Assembly (NCBI RefSeq): GCF_038502225.1
Contig: NW_027196456.1
Span: 1-64,000, forward strand
Reading direction: 5' to 3'
DNA length: 64,000 nucleotides
From: Cherax quadricarinatus
Lineage: Eukaryota > Arthropoda > Malacostraca > Decapoda > Parastacidae
The notes below the pieces were generated by a model, which saw only the letters and a program-made list of their open reading frames with translations, did not search any database and was not told where the DNA came from. Below, one piece after another: positions 1 to 10,069 of this stretch. The position numbers and the translations under genes were made by a program. The first letter of the stretch is position 1. Each line of letters starts with the position of its first letter.

Positions 1-1893
1 TTTTTACAAAGTAGAAGTGATGCAAGGAGGGAAGAGTATATGGAGAAAAAGAGAGAAGTTAAGAGAGTGGTGAAGCAATGTAAAAAGAGAGCAAATGAGA
101 GAGTGGGTGAGATGTTATCAACAAATTTTGTTGAAAATAAGAAAAAGTTTTGGAGTGAGATTAACAAGTTAAGAAAGCCTAGAGAACAAATGGATTTGTC
201 AGTTAAAAATAGGAGAGGAGAGTTATTAAATGGAGAGGTAGAGGTATTGGGAAGATGGAAGGAATATTTTGAGGAATTGTTAAATGTTGATGAAGATAGG
301 GAAGCTGTGATTTCGTGTATAGGGCAAGGAGGAATAACATCTTGTAGGAGTGAGGAAGAGCCAGTTGTGAGTGTGGGGGAAGTTCGTGAGGCAGTAGGTA
401 AAATGAAAGGGGGTAAGGCAGCCGGGATTGATGGGATAAAGATAGAAATGTTAAAAGCAGGTGGGGATATAGTTTTGGAGTGGTTGGTGCAATTATTTAA
501 TAAATGTATGGAAGAGGGTAAGGTACCTAGGGATTGGCAGAGAGCATGCATAGTTCCTTTGTATAAAGGCAAAGGGGATAAAAGAGAGTGCAAAAATTAT
601 AGGGGGATAAGTCTGTTGAGTGTACCTGGTAAAGTGTATGGTAGAGTTATAATTGAAAGAATTAAGAGTAAGACGGAGAATAGGATAGCAGATGAACAAG
701 GAGGCTTTAGGAAAGGTAGGGGGTGTGTGGACCAGGTGTTTACAGTGAAACATATAAGTGAACAGTATTTAGATAAGGCTAAAGAGGTCTTTGTGGCATT
801 TATGGATTTGGAAAAGGCGTATGACAGGGTGGATAGGGGGGCAATGTGGCAGATGTTGCAAGTGTATGGTGTAGGAGGTAGGTTACTGAAAGCAGTGAAG
901 AGTTTTTACGAGGATAGTGAGGCTCAAGTTAGAGTATGTAGGAAAGAGGGAAATTTTTTCCCAGTAAAAGTAGGCCTTAGACAAGGATGTGTGATGTCAC
1001 CGTGGTTGTTTAATATATTTATAGATGGGGTTGTAAGAGAAGTAAATGCGAGGGTCTTGGCAAGAGGCGTGGAGTTAAAAGATAAAGAATCACACACAAA
1101 GTGGGAGTTGTCACAGCTGCTCTTTGCCGATGACACTGTGCTCTTGGGAGATTCTGAAGAGAAGTTGCAGAGATTGGTGGATGAATTTGGTAGGGTGTGC
1201 AAAAGAAGAAAATTAAAGGTGAATACAGGAAAGAGTAAGGTTATGAGGATAACAAAAAGATTAGGTGATGAAAGATTGAATATCAGATTGGAGGGAGAGA
1301 GTATGGAGGAGGTGAACGTATTCAGATATTTGGGAGTGGACGTGTCAGCGGATGGGTCTATGAAAGATGAGGTGAATCATAGAATTGATGAGGGAAAAAG
1401 AGTGAGTGGTGCACTTAGGAGTCTGTGGAGACAAAGAACTTTGTCCTTGGAGGCAAAGAGGGGAATGTATGAGAGTATAGTTTTACCAACGCTCTTATAT
1501 GGGTGTGAAGCGTGGGTGATGAATGTTGCAGCGAGGAGAAGGCTGGAGGCAGTGGAGATGTCATGTCTGAGGGCAATGTGTGGTGTGAATATAATGCAGA
1601 GAATTCGTAGTTTGGAAGTTAGGAGGAGGTGCGGGATTACCAAAACTGTTGTCCAGAGGGCTGAGGAAGGGTTGTTGAGGTGGTTCGGACATGTAGAGAG
1701 AATGGAGCGAAACAGAATGACTTCAAGAGTGTATCAGTCTGTAGTGGAAGGAAGGCGGGGTAGGGGTCGGCCTAGGAAGGGTTGGAGGGAGGGGGTAAAG
1801 GAGGTTTTGTGTGCGAGGGGCTTGGACTTCCAGCAGGCATGCGTGAGCGTGTTTGATAGGAGTGAATGGAGACAAATGGTTTTTAATACTTGA
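1..1893 (+). CDS. RTE-like LINE (subfamily A) reverse transcriptase ORF, 5' cut by window edge
   Basis: Open frame from base 1; the first Met is at 40 (617 residues) and the 13 codons before it are also open and LINE-like, so the ORF continues upstream of the window. Reverse transcriptase blocks are visible in order: GKAAGIDG (about residue 125), KNYRGISLL (about 188), [13 protein letters not shown] (about 225), [12 protein letters not shown] (about 253, first catalytic Asp), [16 protein letters not shown], and [11 protein letters not shown] (FADD at about 362). The C-terminal tail WFGHVERM plus [12 protein letters not shown] is typical of single-ORF LINEs without RNase H. The endonuclease would lie upstream. 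No stop or frameshift is seen in the visible part, so this is a fairly young copy. RTE clade membership is inferred from motifs. Confidence 0.85.
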   Translation, partial: FLQSRSDARREEYMEKKREVKRVVKQCKKRANERVGEMLSTNFVENKKKFWSEINKLRKPREQMDLSVKNRRGELLNGEVEVLGRWKEYFEELLNVDEDREAVISCIGQGGITSCRSEEEPVVSVGEVREAVGKMKGGKAAGIDGIKIEMLKAGGDIVLEWLVQLFNKCMEEGKVPRDWQRACIVPLYKGKGDKRECKNYRGISLLSVPGKVYGRVIIERIKSKTENRIADEQGGFRKGRGCVDQVFTVKHISEQYLDKAKEVFVAFMDLEKAYDRVDRGAMWQMLQVYGVGGRLLKAVKSFYEDSEAQVRVCRKEGNFFPVKVGLRQGCVMSPWLFNIFIDGVVREVNARVLARGVELKDKESHTKWELSQLLFADDTVLLGDSEEKLQRLVDEFGRVCKRRKLKVNTGKSKVMRITKRLGDERLNIRLEGESMEEVNVFRYLGVDVSADGSMKDEVNHRIDEGKRVSGALRSLWRQRTLSLEAKRGMYESIVLPTLLYGCEAWVMNVAARRRLEAVEMSCLRAMCGVNIMQRIRSLEVRRRCGITKTVVQRAEEGLLRWFGHVERMERNRMTSRVYQSVVEGRRGRGRPRKGWREGVKEVLCARGLDFQQACVSVFDRSEWRQMVFNT

Positions 1894-2150
1894 CGTGCTG
1901 TTGGAGTGTGAGCAAAGTAACATTTATGAAGGGATTCAGGGAAACCGGCAGGCCGGACTTGAGTCCTGGAGATGGGAAGTACAGTGCCTGCACTCTGAAG
2001 GAGGGGTGGTAATGTTGCAGTTTAAAAACTGTAGTGTAAAGCACCCTTCTGGCAAGACAGTGATGGAGTGAATGATGGTGAAAGTTTTTCTTTTTCGGGC
2101 CACCCTGCCTTGGTGGGAATCGGCCGGTGTGATAATAAAATAATAAAATA
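1894..2150 (+). repeat. LINE A 3' UTR with terminal hairpin and (ATAAA)n tail
   Basis: Non-coding tail directly after the LINE A stop codon. It ends in a short hairpin at 2099-2117 (CCACC, seven-base loop, GGTGG), flanked by GGCC on both sides, and then a GATAATAAAATAATAAAAT tail. Near-identical tails occur at 17450-17700 (+), 4093-4640 (-) and 36060-36330 (-), which define the family 3' end. Confidence 0.85.
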
Positions 2151-2310
2151 GTTCTTGTTCTTATTGCTTTTCCTTTCATATCCATTGGGAAGTAGAATAA
2201 GAATCTTTCCTCCGTAAGCCATGCATGTTGTAAAAGTTAACTAAAATGCCAGGAACAATGGGCTTGTAACCCCTTTTCTTGTAAAGCCCACTAAAAAGAA
2301 AAAGAAGAAA
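2151..2310 (+). repeat. LINE B 5' UTR-like segment, homologous to the 470-bp short element
   Basis: Matches the middle of the short element at 12546-13018 (shared words include TTCCTCCGTAAGCCATGC, AACTAAAATGCC and CTAGTAACC-like text). It sits immediately upstream of the endonuclease ORF of the LINE B copy starting at 2320. It is therefore either a short-element fragment or the LINE 5' UTR. LINE A probably landed in this segment, because the expected upstream half is missing on its left. That last point is inference. Confidence 0.6.
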
Positions 2311-4092
2311 ACCGTCACAGTGAGATGTTTGAATGTGCGTGGATGTTGTGCGAATGATAAGAAAGAGATGATTGTGGATGTTATGAATGAGAAGAAGCTG
2401 GATGTCCTGGTTTTAAGTGAAACAAAGCTGAAGGGGGTGGGAGAGTTTCAGTGGAGAGGAATAAATGGGATTAGGTCAGGGGTTTCAAATAGAGTCAGAG
2501 CTAAAGAAGGAGTAGCAATGATGTTGAAGGATAAGTTATGGCAGGAAAAGAAGGAATATAAATGTATAAATTCAAGGATTATGTGGAGTAAAATAAGGGT
2601 TGGATGTGAAAAGTGGGTTATAGTAAGTGGTCATACATATGAAGAAGAAAGAAGTGTAGAGGAGAGAGAGATTTTGGGAAATGTTGAGTGAGTATGTGGA
2701 GTTTTTTGAACCAAATGAGAGAATACTTGTTAGAGATTTCAGTGCTAGAGTGGGTAAAAATGTTGTGGAGGGAGTAGTATGTAAATTTGGGGTGCCAGGG
2801 GTAAATGACAATGGGGAGCCTTTAATTCTGCTATGTGTAGAAAGAGGTTTGGTAATAAGTAATACATATTTTATGAAAAAGAGGATAAATAAGTATACAA
2901 GGTATGATATAGCATGTAATGAAAGTAGTTTGTTAGATTATGTATTGATGGATAAAAGGTTGATGGGTAGGCTTCAGGATGTACGTGCTTATAGAGGGGC
3001 AACTGATATTTCGGATCATTATTTAGTTGTAGCTACAGTTAGAGTAAGAGGTAGATGGCACAAAAGGAAAATGGCAACAGCAAGTAAGAGAGAGGTGAAA
3101 GTGTATAAACTAAGGGAGGAGGAAGTTAGGGTGAGATATAAGCAACTATTGGCAGAAAGGTGGGCTAGTGCAAATATTGGTAGTGGGGGAATGAAGAGGG
3201 TTGGTATAGTTTTAAAAATGCTGTAATAGAATATGGGGCAGAAGTTTGTGGTTATAGGAGGGTGGGGGCAGGAGGAAAGAGGAGTGACTGGTGGAATGAT
3301 GAAGTAAAGGGTGTGATAAAAGAGAAAAAGGTAGCTTATGAGAGGTTTTTACAAAGCAGAAGTGTTATAAGAAGAGCAGAGTATATGGAGAGTAAAAGAA
3401 AAGTGAAGAGAGTGGTGAGAGAGTTCAAAAGGAGAGCAGATAGGGTGGGAGAGGCACTGTCAAGAAATTTTGAGGAAAATAAGAAAAAAATTTGGAGTGA
3501 GATAAACAAGTTAAGAAAGCCTAGGGAACAAATGGATTTGTCAGTTAAAAACAGAGTAGGGGAGTTAGTAGATGGGGAGATGGAGGTATTAGGTAGATGG
3601 CGGGAATATTTTGAGGAACTTTTAAATGTCGATGTAGAAAGGGAGGCGGTAATTTCATGCACTGGCCAGGGAGGTATAACATCTTTTAGGAGTGAAGAAG
3701 AGCAAGATGTAAGTGGGGGGGGAGGTGCATGAGGCATTACGTAGAATGAAAGGGGGTAAAGCAGCTGGAACTGACAGGATCATGATAGAAATGTTTAAAG
3801 CAGGGGGATATATGGTGTTGGAGTGGTTGGTATATTTGTTTAATAAATGTATGAAAGAGGGAAAGGTACTTAGGGATTGGCAGAGAGCATGTATAGTTCC
3901 TTTATGTAAAGGGAAGGGGACAAAAGAGATTGTAAAAATTATAGGGGAATAAGTTTATTGAGTATACCAGGAAAAGTGTACGGTAGGGTTATTATTGAAA
4001 GAATTAGAGGTAAGACAGAGAGTAGGATTGCAGATGAGCAAGGAGGCTTTAGAGAGGGTAGGGGATGTGTAGATCATAGAAGCATATATATA
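2311..4092 (+). pseudogene. LINE B copy, endonuclease and first part of RT (decayed, interrupted)
   Basis: The frame opens at 2320 with an APE-type endonuclease start (TVRCLNVRG-like, then LDVLVLSETKLKG and a GVAMML segment). It shifts frame near 2685 and continues with the core LVRDFSARVGKN and the DYVLMDKRLMG and ISDHYLV motifs (2681-3226). It resumes at 3262-3732 and 3713-3952 in changing frames, ending in [12 protein letters not shown] and DEQGGFREGRGCVD at about 4070. At least four frame breaks are present. The same LINE continues at about 5757-5860 and 8087-9597, after the nested insertions are skipped. Confidence 0.85.
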
Positions 4093-5757
4093 TTTTTTTT
4101 TTATTATCACACTGGCCGATTCCCACCAAGGCAGGGTGGCCCGAAAAAGAAAAACTTTCACCATAATAATAATAATAATAATATCTTTATTTACTACAAG
4201 TACATGTACAAGGTATACAGGCCTAGCTGATAACAATGACATACTACTATATAGAAACTCCCTTGTTATGCTCTGCATTTCGGGCAAATTAGGTCAGTGT
4301 CCCAGGATGCGACCCACACCAGTCGACTAACACCCAGGTACCCATTTTACTGATGGGGAACATAGACAACAGGTGGAAAGAAACACGTCCAATGTTTCTA
4401 CTCTGGCTGGGAATCGAACCCAGACCCTCGCGGTGGGAAACGAGAGCGTTAACCACCAGGCCATCATTCACTCCATCACTGTCTTGCCAGAAGGGTGCTT
4501 TACACTTCAGTTTTTAAACTGCAACATTAACACCCCTCCTTCAGAGTGCAGGCACTGTACTTCCCATCTCCAGGACTCAAGTCCGGCCTGCCGGTTTCCC
4601 TGAACCCCTTCATAAATGTTACTTTGCTCACACTCCAACAGCACGTCAAGTATTAAAAACCATTTGTCTCCATTCACTCCTATCAAACAAGCTCACGCAT
4701 GCCTGCTGGAAGTCCAAGCCCCTCGCACACAAAACCTCCTTTACCCCCTCCCTCCAACCTTTCCTAGGCCGACCCCTACCCCACCTTCCTTCCACTACAG
4801 ACTGATACACTCTTGAAGTCACTCTATTTCACTCCATTCTCTCTACATGTCCGAACCACCTCAACAACCCTTCCTCAGCCCTCTGGACAAAAGTTTTGGT
4901 AATCCCGCACCTCCTCCTAACTTCCAAACTACAAATTCTCTGCATTATATTCACACCACACATTGCCCTCAGACATGACATCTCCACTGCCTCCAGCCTT
5001 CTCCTCACTGCAACATTCATCACCCATGCTTCACACCCATATAAGAGCGTTGGTAAAACTATACTCTCATACATTCCCCTCTTTGCCTCCAAGGACAAAG
5101 TTCTTTGTCTCCACAGACTCCTAAGTGCACCACTCACCCTTTTCCCCTCATTAATTCTATGATTCACCTCATCTTTCATAGACCCATCCAAATATCTGAA
5201 TACATTCACCTCTTCCATACTCTCTCCCTCCAATCTGATATCCAATCTTTCATCACCTAATCTTTTTGTTATCCTCATAACCTTACTCTTTCCTGTATTC
5301 ACTTTTAATTTTCTTCTTTTGCACACCCTACCAAATTCATCCACCAATCTCTGCAACTTCTCTTCAGAATCTCCCAAGAGCACAGTGTCATCAGCAAAGA
5401 GCAACTGTGACAACTCCCACTTTATGTGTGATTCTTTATCTTTTAACTCCACGCCTCTTGCCAAGACCCTCGCATTTACTTCTCTTACAACCCCATCTAT
5501 AAATATATTAAACAACCACGGTGACATCACACATCCTTGTCTAAGGCCTACTTTTACTGGGAAATAATTTCCCTCTTTCCTACATACTCTAACTTGAGCC
5601 TCACTATCCTCGTAAAAACTCTTCACTGCTGTCAGTAACCTACCTCCTACACCATACACCTGCAACATCTGACACATTGCCCCCCTATCCACCCTGTCAT
5701 ACACCTTTTCCAAATCCATAAATGCCACAAAGACCTCTTTAGCCTTATCTATATACT
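4093..5757 (-). mobile_element. LINE A copy, minus strand, nested in LINE B, 5' truncated
   Basis: The 3' tail is on the left (hairpin at 4119-4137, T-rich border), and the RT C-terminal half runs on the minus strand from about 5757 to 4640. The best open stretch is 4829-5757: [21 protein letters not shown] text, [25 protein letters not shown], and a tail ending at FGHVERME, where an in-frame stop follows. A small deletion removes part of [17 protein letters not shown] (4165-4460) splits its 3' UTR. The host LINE resumes at the homologous coordinate on the right, giving a near-palindromic junction. Confidence 0.85.
4165..4460 (-). mobile_element. tRNA-derived SINE (family 1) with (ATT)n tail
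   Basis: On the minus strand it begins with TGGTCTGGTGGTTAACGCTC (A-box-like) and GGTTCGATTCCC (B-box). A body follows containing GGTACCTGGGTGTTAGTCGAC and GGGTCGCATCCTGGG, ending in AAATAAAGATATTATTATT. It interrupts the LINE A 3' UTR between two CCAT words at 4161 and 4461. Related copies lie at 43194-43493, 46267-46440, 60915-61195 and, more distantly, 62812-63020. Confidence 0.85.
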
Positions 5758-5860
5758 GTGAACAGTATTTAGATAAGGGTAGGGAAGTTTTCATTGCATT
5801 TATGGATTTAGAAAAGGCATGTGATAGAGTGAATAGGGGAGCAATGTTACAAGTACAGTA
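5757..5860 (+). pseudogene. LINE B copy, middle RT fragment between insertions
   Basis: A short continuation of the LINE started at 2311. It reads TGTGAACAGTATTTAGATAAGG and then codes for [24 protein letters not shown] residues (RT catalytic block A). It ends at TA, where the Tigger element begins. Confidence 0.75.
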
Positions 5861-8086
5861 CAGTGGACCCCTGATTATCGGCCAACTCGGTTATCGGCAA
5901 GTTTTTCGGCGCCCAGTTATCAGCCATTTTGGACACGTCCATCCGCCGGCTGGGGCAGTTTGCGCTTTAGTTTGGCTTTGTCTCTTGGTGGCTGAGGAAG
6001 CTTCTGCTCATACATCCAAACATTTCACTTGTTTACCATTGTTTTTAGTGGTTTTTCTTTCAGTGCAACTGTGAAATAAGTAAAGCTGGTTCCAAAGAAA
6101 GTTCTTAGTAAACTTCCTATGGTAAAGAAAGTGAGAAACACCATGGAATTTAAGCGTGAAGTGATAGAAAAGTTTGAGAGTGGTATGAAGGCGATGGAAC
6201 TTGCCAGTATGTACAGCAAGAATAAATCAACAATTACATCCTTCCTGGCAAAGAAAGAACAAATCAAAGACACTAATGTTGCAAAAGGAGTAACTTTTCT
6301 AACTAAACAAAGGCCACTAATAATGGAAGAGATGGAAAAGTTATTATTATTGTGGATTAAGGAAAAAGAATTAATGGGAGACAGTGTTGTGGAGTCGATC
6401 ATTTGTGAGAAAGCAAAGCAGTTGCATGAGGATCTTGCAAAGAAAATTCCTGGAAAAAGTGCTGCAGTTTGTGAATTTAGGGCCAGCAAAGGATGGTTTG
6501 ATAGATTTAAGAAGCATAGTGGCATACACAGTGTTGTAAGGCATTGTGAGGCTACAAGTTCTGACAAATGTGCAGCTGAAAAGTATGTTCATGAATTCCA
6601 GGACTATATAAAGGCTGAAGGATTCAAACCCCAACAAGTGTTCAGTTGTGATGAAACAGGCCTGTTTTGGAAGAAAATGCCAAACAGGACCTACATTACC
6701 CAGGAGGAAAAGGCACTGCCAGGACACAAGTCTATGAAAGGCAGGCTTACTCTTTTGTTGTGTGGTAATGCTAGTGGGGATTTCAAAGTGAAGCCTTTAC
6801 TTGTGTATCACTCAGAAAATCCCAGAGTGTTCAAGAAAAACAATGTCTTGAAGAATAGATTGTGTGTGATGTGGAAAGTTAATTATAAGGCATGGGACAC
6901 AAGGCAAATTTTCAAAGAGTGTGTTAATGATGTGTTTGGCCCAAGTGTGAAAAAATACCTCCTGGAAAAGAAATTGCCACTCAAGTGCCTCCTGTTACTG
7001 GACAGTGCTCCTGCACATCCTCCAGACTTGCAAGACCAAGTGTTTAGGGACTTCAGTTTCATCACAGTGAAGTTCTTGCCTCCTAACACCACTCCTTTCC
7101 TCCAGCCCATGGACCAGCAGGTCATTTCTAACTTCAGAAAACTCTACACAAAAGCAGTGTTTCAAGAGTGCTTTGAAGTGACCTCGGACACTCAGTTAAC
7201 CCTAAGAGAGTTCTGTAGGAATCACTTCACTGTTCTCCATTGCATAAGCTTTATAGGTAAGGCTTGGGAGGGAGTGACCTCCAGGACTTTGAACTCTGCT
7301 TGGAGAAAACTGTGGCCAGATTGTGTCCAAGAGAGAGATTTTGAAGAGTTTGAGGCTGACCCTGACCCTACCGACCCTGTGGACTCTATTGTAGCACTGG
7401 GGAAGTCCCTGGGGTTGGAGGTGAGTGGCGAGGATGTGGAAGAGTTGGTGGAGGACCACAGGGAAGAGTTAACCACTGAAGAACTGCAAGAGCTTCATCT
7501 CGAAGAGCAACAGACTGCAGCTGAGAAACTTGCTTCAGAGGAGGAAGAGGGAGTGAAAGAGGTGCCTTCTTCAGAGATTAAAGAGGTGTGTGCAGTGTGA
7601 ACTAGGGTGCAAGCTTTTCTAGAGGAACACCACCCTGACAAAGCTGAAACAAGCCATATCTGCAACATGCTTAGTGACAAAACCCTGTCTCACTTCAGGG
7701 AAATCTTAGAGATGCCAGAAACAGAGCACTCTGGACAGTTATTTTGTGAGACAGGGGTCCAGTGACTCAAGCTGGTCCTAGTGGCAATAAAAGACAGAGA
7801 AGGGAAGTAACCCCAGAGAAGGCTTTGCTACCTAAAGCTTTTGTGGAGGGGGATTCCCCTTCCAAACACTAACTCCTCCCTCTTTCCTCCTCCCTATCAT
7901 CCAGAAGCCAGCATTAGCCTTCAATAAAGGTATGTAATACTTAGATAATTGTTAAATTCTTTTTTGTGTGAATATTTTTGTTTGGAACGGATTAATTGTA
8001 TTTCCATTAATTATTATGGGAAATATTAATTCGGTTATCGGCCAACCTTCTGGAACGGATTTCGGCCGATAACCGGGGGTCCACTG
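5861..8086 (+). mobile_element. Tigger/pogo DNA transposon copy 1 with TA target duplication
   Basis: Terminal inverted repeats start CAGTGGACCCC and end GGGGGTCCACTG, with TA on each side (5859-5860 and 8087-8088). ATATCGGCC-like and GTTATCGGCC subterminal words occur at both ends. Length is 2226 bp. It is inserted in the RT region of a LINE B copy whose reading resumes immediately after. Confidence 0.9.
6119..7600 (+). pseudogene. Tigger transposase (TIGD1-like), start and C-terminus lost
   Basis: 493 residues remain open. The order is an N-terminal HTH region (FKREVIEKFESGMKAMELA...), a CENP-B-type second HTH (ASKGWFDRFKKHSGIHS), then the DDD catalytic core: CDETGLFW (Asp about residue 178), LLDSAPAHP (about 295) and [10 protein letters not shown] (about 332). 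Compared with copies 2 and 3, the ancestral start ATG at about 6086 has become CTG and a TGG codon has become TGA at 7598. The downstream C-terminal sequence (to about 7870) carries further stops. The transposase cut-and-paste role is established for the family; this copy is probably dead. Confidence 0.85.
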
Positions 8087-9110
8087 TATGTGGAATAGGT
8101 AGTAAGATACTAAATGCTGTAAAGAGTCTTTATGAGGATAGTGAGGCTCAGGTTAGGGTGTGTAGGAGAGGAGGAGGTTATTTCCCGGTAAAAGTAGGTC
8201 TTAGACAGGGATGTGTAATGTCACCATGGTTGTTTAATATATTTATAGATGGGGTTGTAAAAGAAGTAAATGCTAGGGTGTTGGGGAGAGGGGTGGGATT
8301 AAATCATGGAGAATCAAATACAAAATGGGAGTTGACACAGTTACTTTTTACTGATGATACTGTGCTTATGTGAGATTCTAAAGAAAAGTTGCAAAGGTTA
8401 GTGGATGAGTTTGGGAGGGTGTGCAATGTGAAAGTTGAAAGTGAACATATGTAAGAGGGTATCAAATGATTTAGATAAAGAAAAATTGGATATCACATTG
8501 GAGAGAGGGAGTATGGAAGAAGTGAATGTTTTCAGATATTTGGGAGTTGACTTGCCAGTGGATGGGTTTATGAAGGATGAGGTTAACCATGGAATTGATG
8601 AAAGAAAAAAGGTAAGTGGTGCGTTGAGGCATCTGTGGAGACAAAAAAAAGGTTATCCATGGAGGCAAAGAAGGGAACATACGAAAGTATAGTGGTACCA
8701 ACACTCTTATATGGATGCGAAGCTTGGGTTGCAAATGCTGCAGCGAGGAGGCGGCTGGAGGCAGTGGAGATGTCTTGTCTAAGAGCAGTGTGTGGTGTAA
8801 ATATTATTCAGAGAATTCATGGTGTGGAAATTATGAGGAGGTGTGGAGTTACTAAAAGTATTTGTCAGAGGGCTGAAGAGGGGTTGTTGAGGTGGTTTGG
8901 TCATTTAGAGAGAATGGATCAAAGTAGAATGACTTGGAGAGCATATGAATCTGTAGGGGAAGGAAGGCAGGGTAGGGGGTCTTCCTAGAAAAGGTTGGAG
9001 GGGAGGGAGTAAAGGAGGTTTTGTGGGAGAGGGGCTTGCACTTCCAGCAAGTATGTGAGAGCATGTTAGATAGGAGTGAATGGAGACGAATGGTTTTTGG
9101 GACCTAACAA
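8087..9110 (+). pseudogene. LINE B copy, RT C-terminal part
   Basis: Continues the LINE split by Tigger copy 1: [19 protein letters not shown] at about 8190, then LLFTDDTVLM (the FADD box is altered to FTDD), a stop near 8370, [31 protein letters not shown], and [13 protein letters not shown] up to 8988. After that a frameshift precedes the WREGVKEVL tail. Several frame breaks show it is inactive. Confidence 0.85.
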
Positions 9111-9597
9111 GCTGTTGGAGTGTGAGCAGGGTAATATTTAGTGAAGGGATTCAGGGAAACCAGTTATTTTTTATATAGTCGGACTTGAATACTGGAAATG
9201 GGAAGTACAATGCCTGCACTTTAACCCTTAAACTGTCCAAACGTAGATCTACGTTCACATGTGTAGCGCTTCGACCTAGATTTTCTCCATTTGAAAGCAT
9301 ATAAAAAAAAATGTAGATCTACGTTTGGAGCCCACCGCACGTGGATGTAGATCTACATTTGGACAGTTTAAGGGTTAAAGGAGGGGTTTGGGATATTGGC
9401 AGTTTGGAGGGGCATGTTATATATCTTTATATATGCTTCTGAACTGTTGTATTCTGTGCACCTTTGCAGAGACTGTGATTATGTATAAGTGAGGTGAAAG
9501 TGTTGAATGATGATGAAAGTATTTTCTTTTTGGGAGAATTTTTCTTTTTGGTTCACGCTGCCTCGGTGGGAGATGGCCGACTTGTTGAAAAAAAAAA
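9111..9597 (+). repeat. LINE B 3' UTR with terminal hairpin
   Basis: Starts at AACAAGCTGTTGGAGTGTGAG and ends CACGCTGCCTCGGTGGGAG, then GGCCGACTTGTTGAAAAAAA. The long UTR (GTGAGGTGAAAGTGTTGAATG region) distinguishes subfamily B from A. The same tail recurs at 26548-26777 (+), 10070-10330 (-) and 27524-27860 (-). It is interrupted by a piggyBac MITE at 9225-9374. Confidence 0.85.
9225..9374. mobile_element. piggyBac-type MITE with TTAA target duplication
   Basis: 150 bp bounded by TTAA on both sides (9221-9224 and 9375-9378). Termini are CCCTTAAACTGTCCAAACG and a matching CATTTGGACAGTTTAAGGG. It contains three copies of the palindrome TAGATCTA inside longer GTAGATCTAC-type words, a motif shared with the subterminal region of the full piggyBac at 13047. 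Confidence 0.88.
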
Positions 9598-10069
9598 TTA
9601 AGAAAAGATGTAAGAGGATGACTGAAAGGAGGATCTTGGAGAGAGAATAAGAGCCAAGGAAGGTAGTGATTTCTATATATTTTTATTTCATAAAAAAAAA
9701 TGTGAAATGTACTGTGATAGTCTTGTGAAATGTATCTATTTAATAACACAGTTTTTAATCGTTGTGTAGTTGTAACCCATCTCAGATTTTCCCTTTTCTT
9801 CTCTGATCTTCGCTTCTTCAGCTGTTGTCGTAGACCTGGTTAAATATTTACTTTTGATGTACCTTTGATGGGTTTCAAGAGTTTGTCTACTATGCAGTCA
9901 GGCCCCACACCAGGCTTGTTTGTTGTAAATATTTTTGCAATACTTTGTGAGGTAGAGAGACAAGGGGAGATAAAAATTTGGTTTAAAGTCAGGAGAAACA
10001 AATGTGATTCAGTGCAAAATACAAGAAAAAATATGATTAAGGTCATTATAGAAGCTATGATATAAGGTC
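9598..10069. other. unassigned intronic sequence
   Basis: AT-rich non-coding stretch between two LINE B tails. I see no coding potential, RNA gene or family signature in it. Confidence 0.5.

Noticed and set aside
493..1643. Several 80-90 codon frames antisense to the LINE A ORF (repeated at 4896-5567 and 36534-37253)
   Set aside because: They are complements of the LINE coding strand and recur only because the LINE recurs.
2022..2185. Short frame across the LINE A 3' UTR and the following repeat
   Set aside because: Non-coding tail; the same text appears in other frames around other LINE copies.
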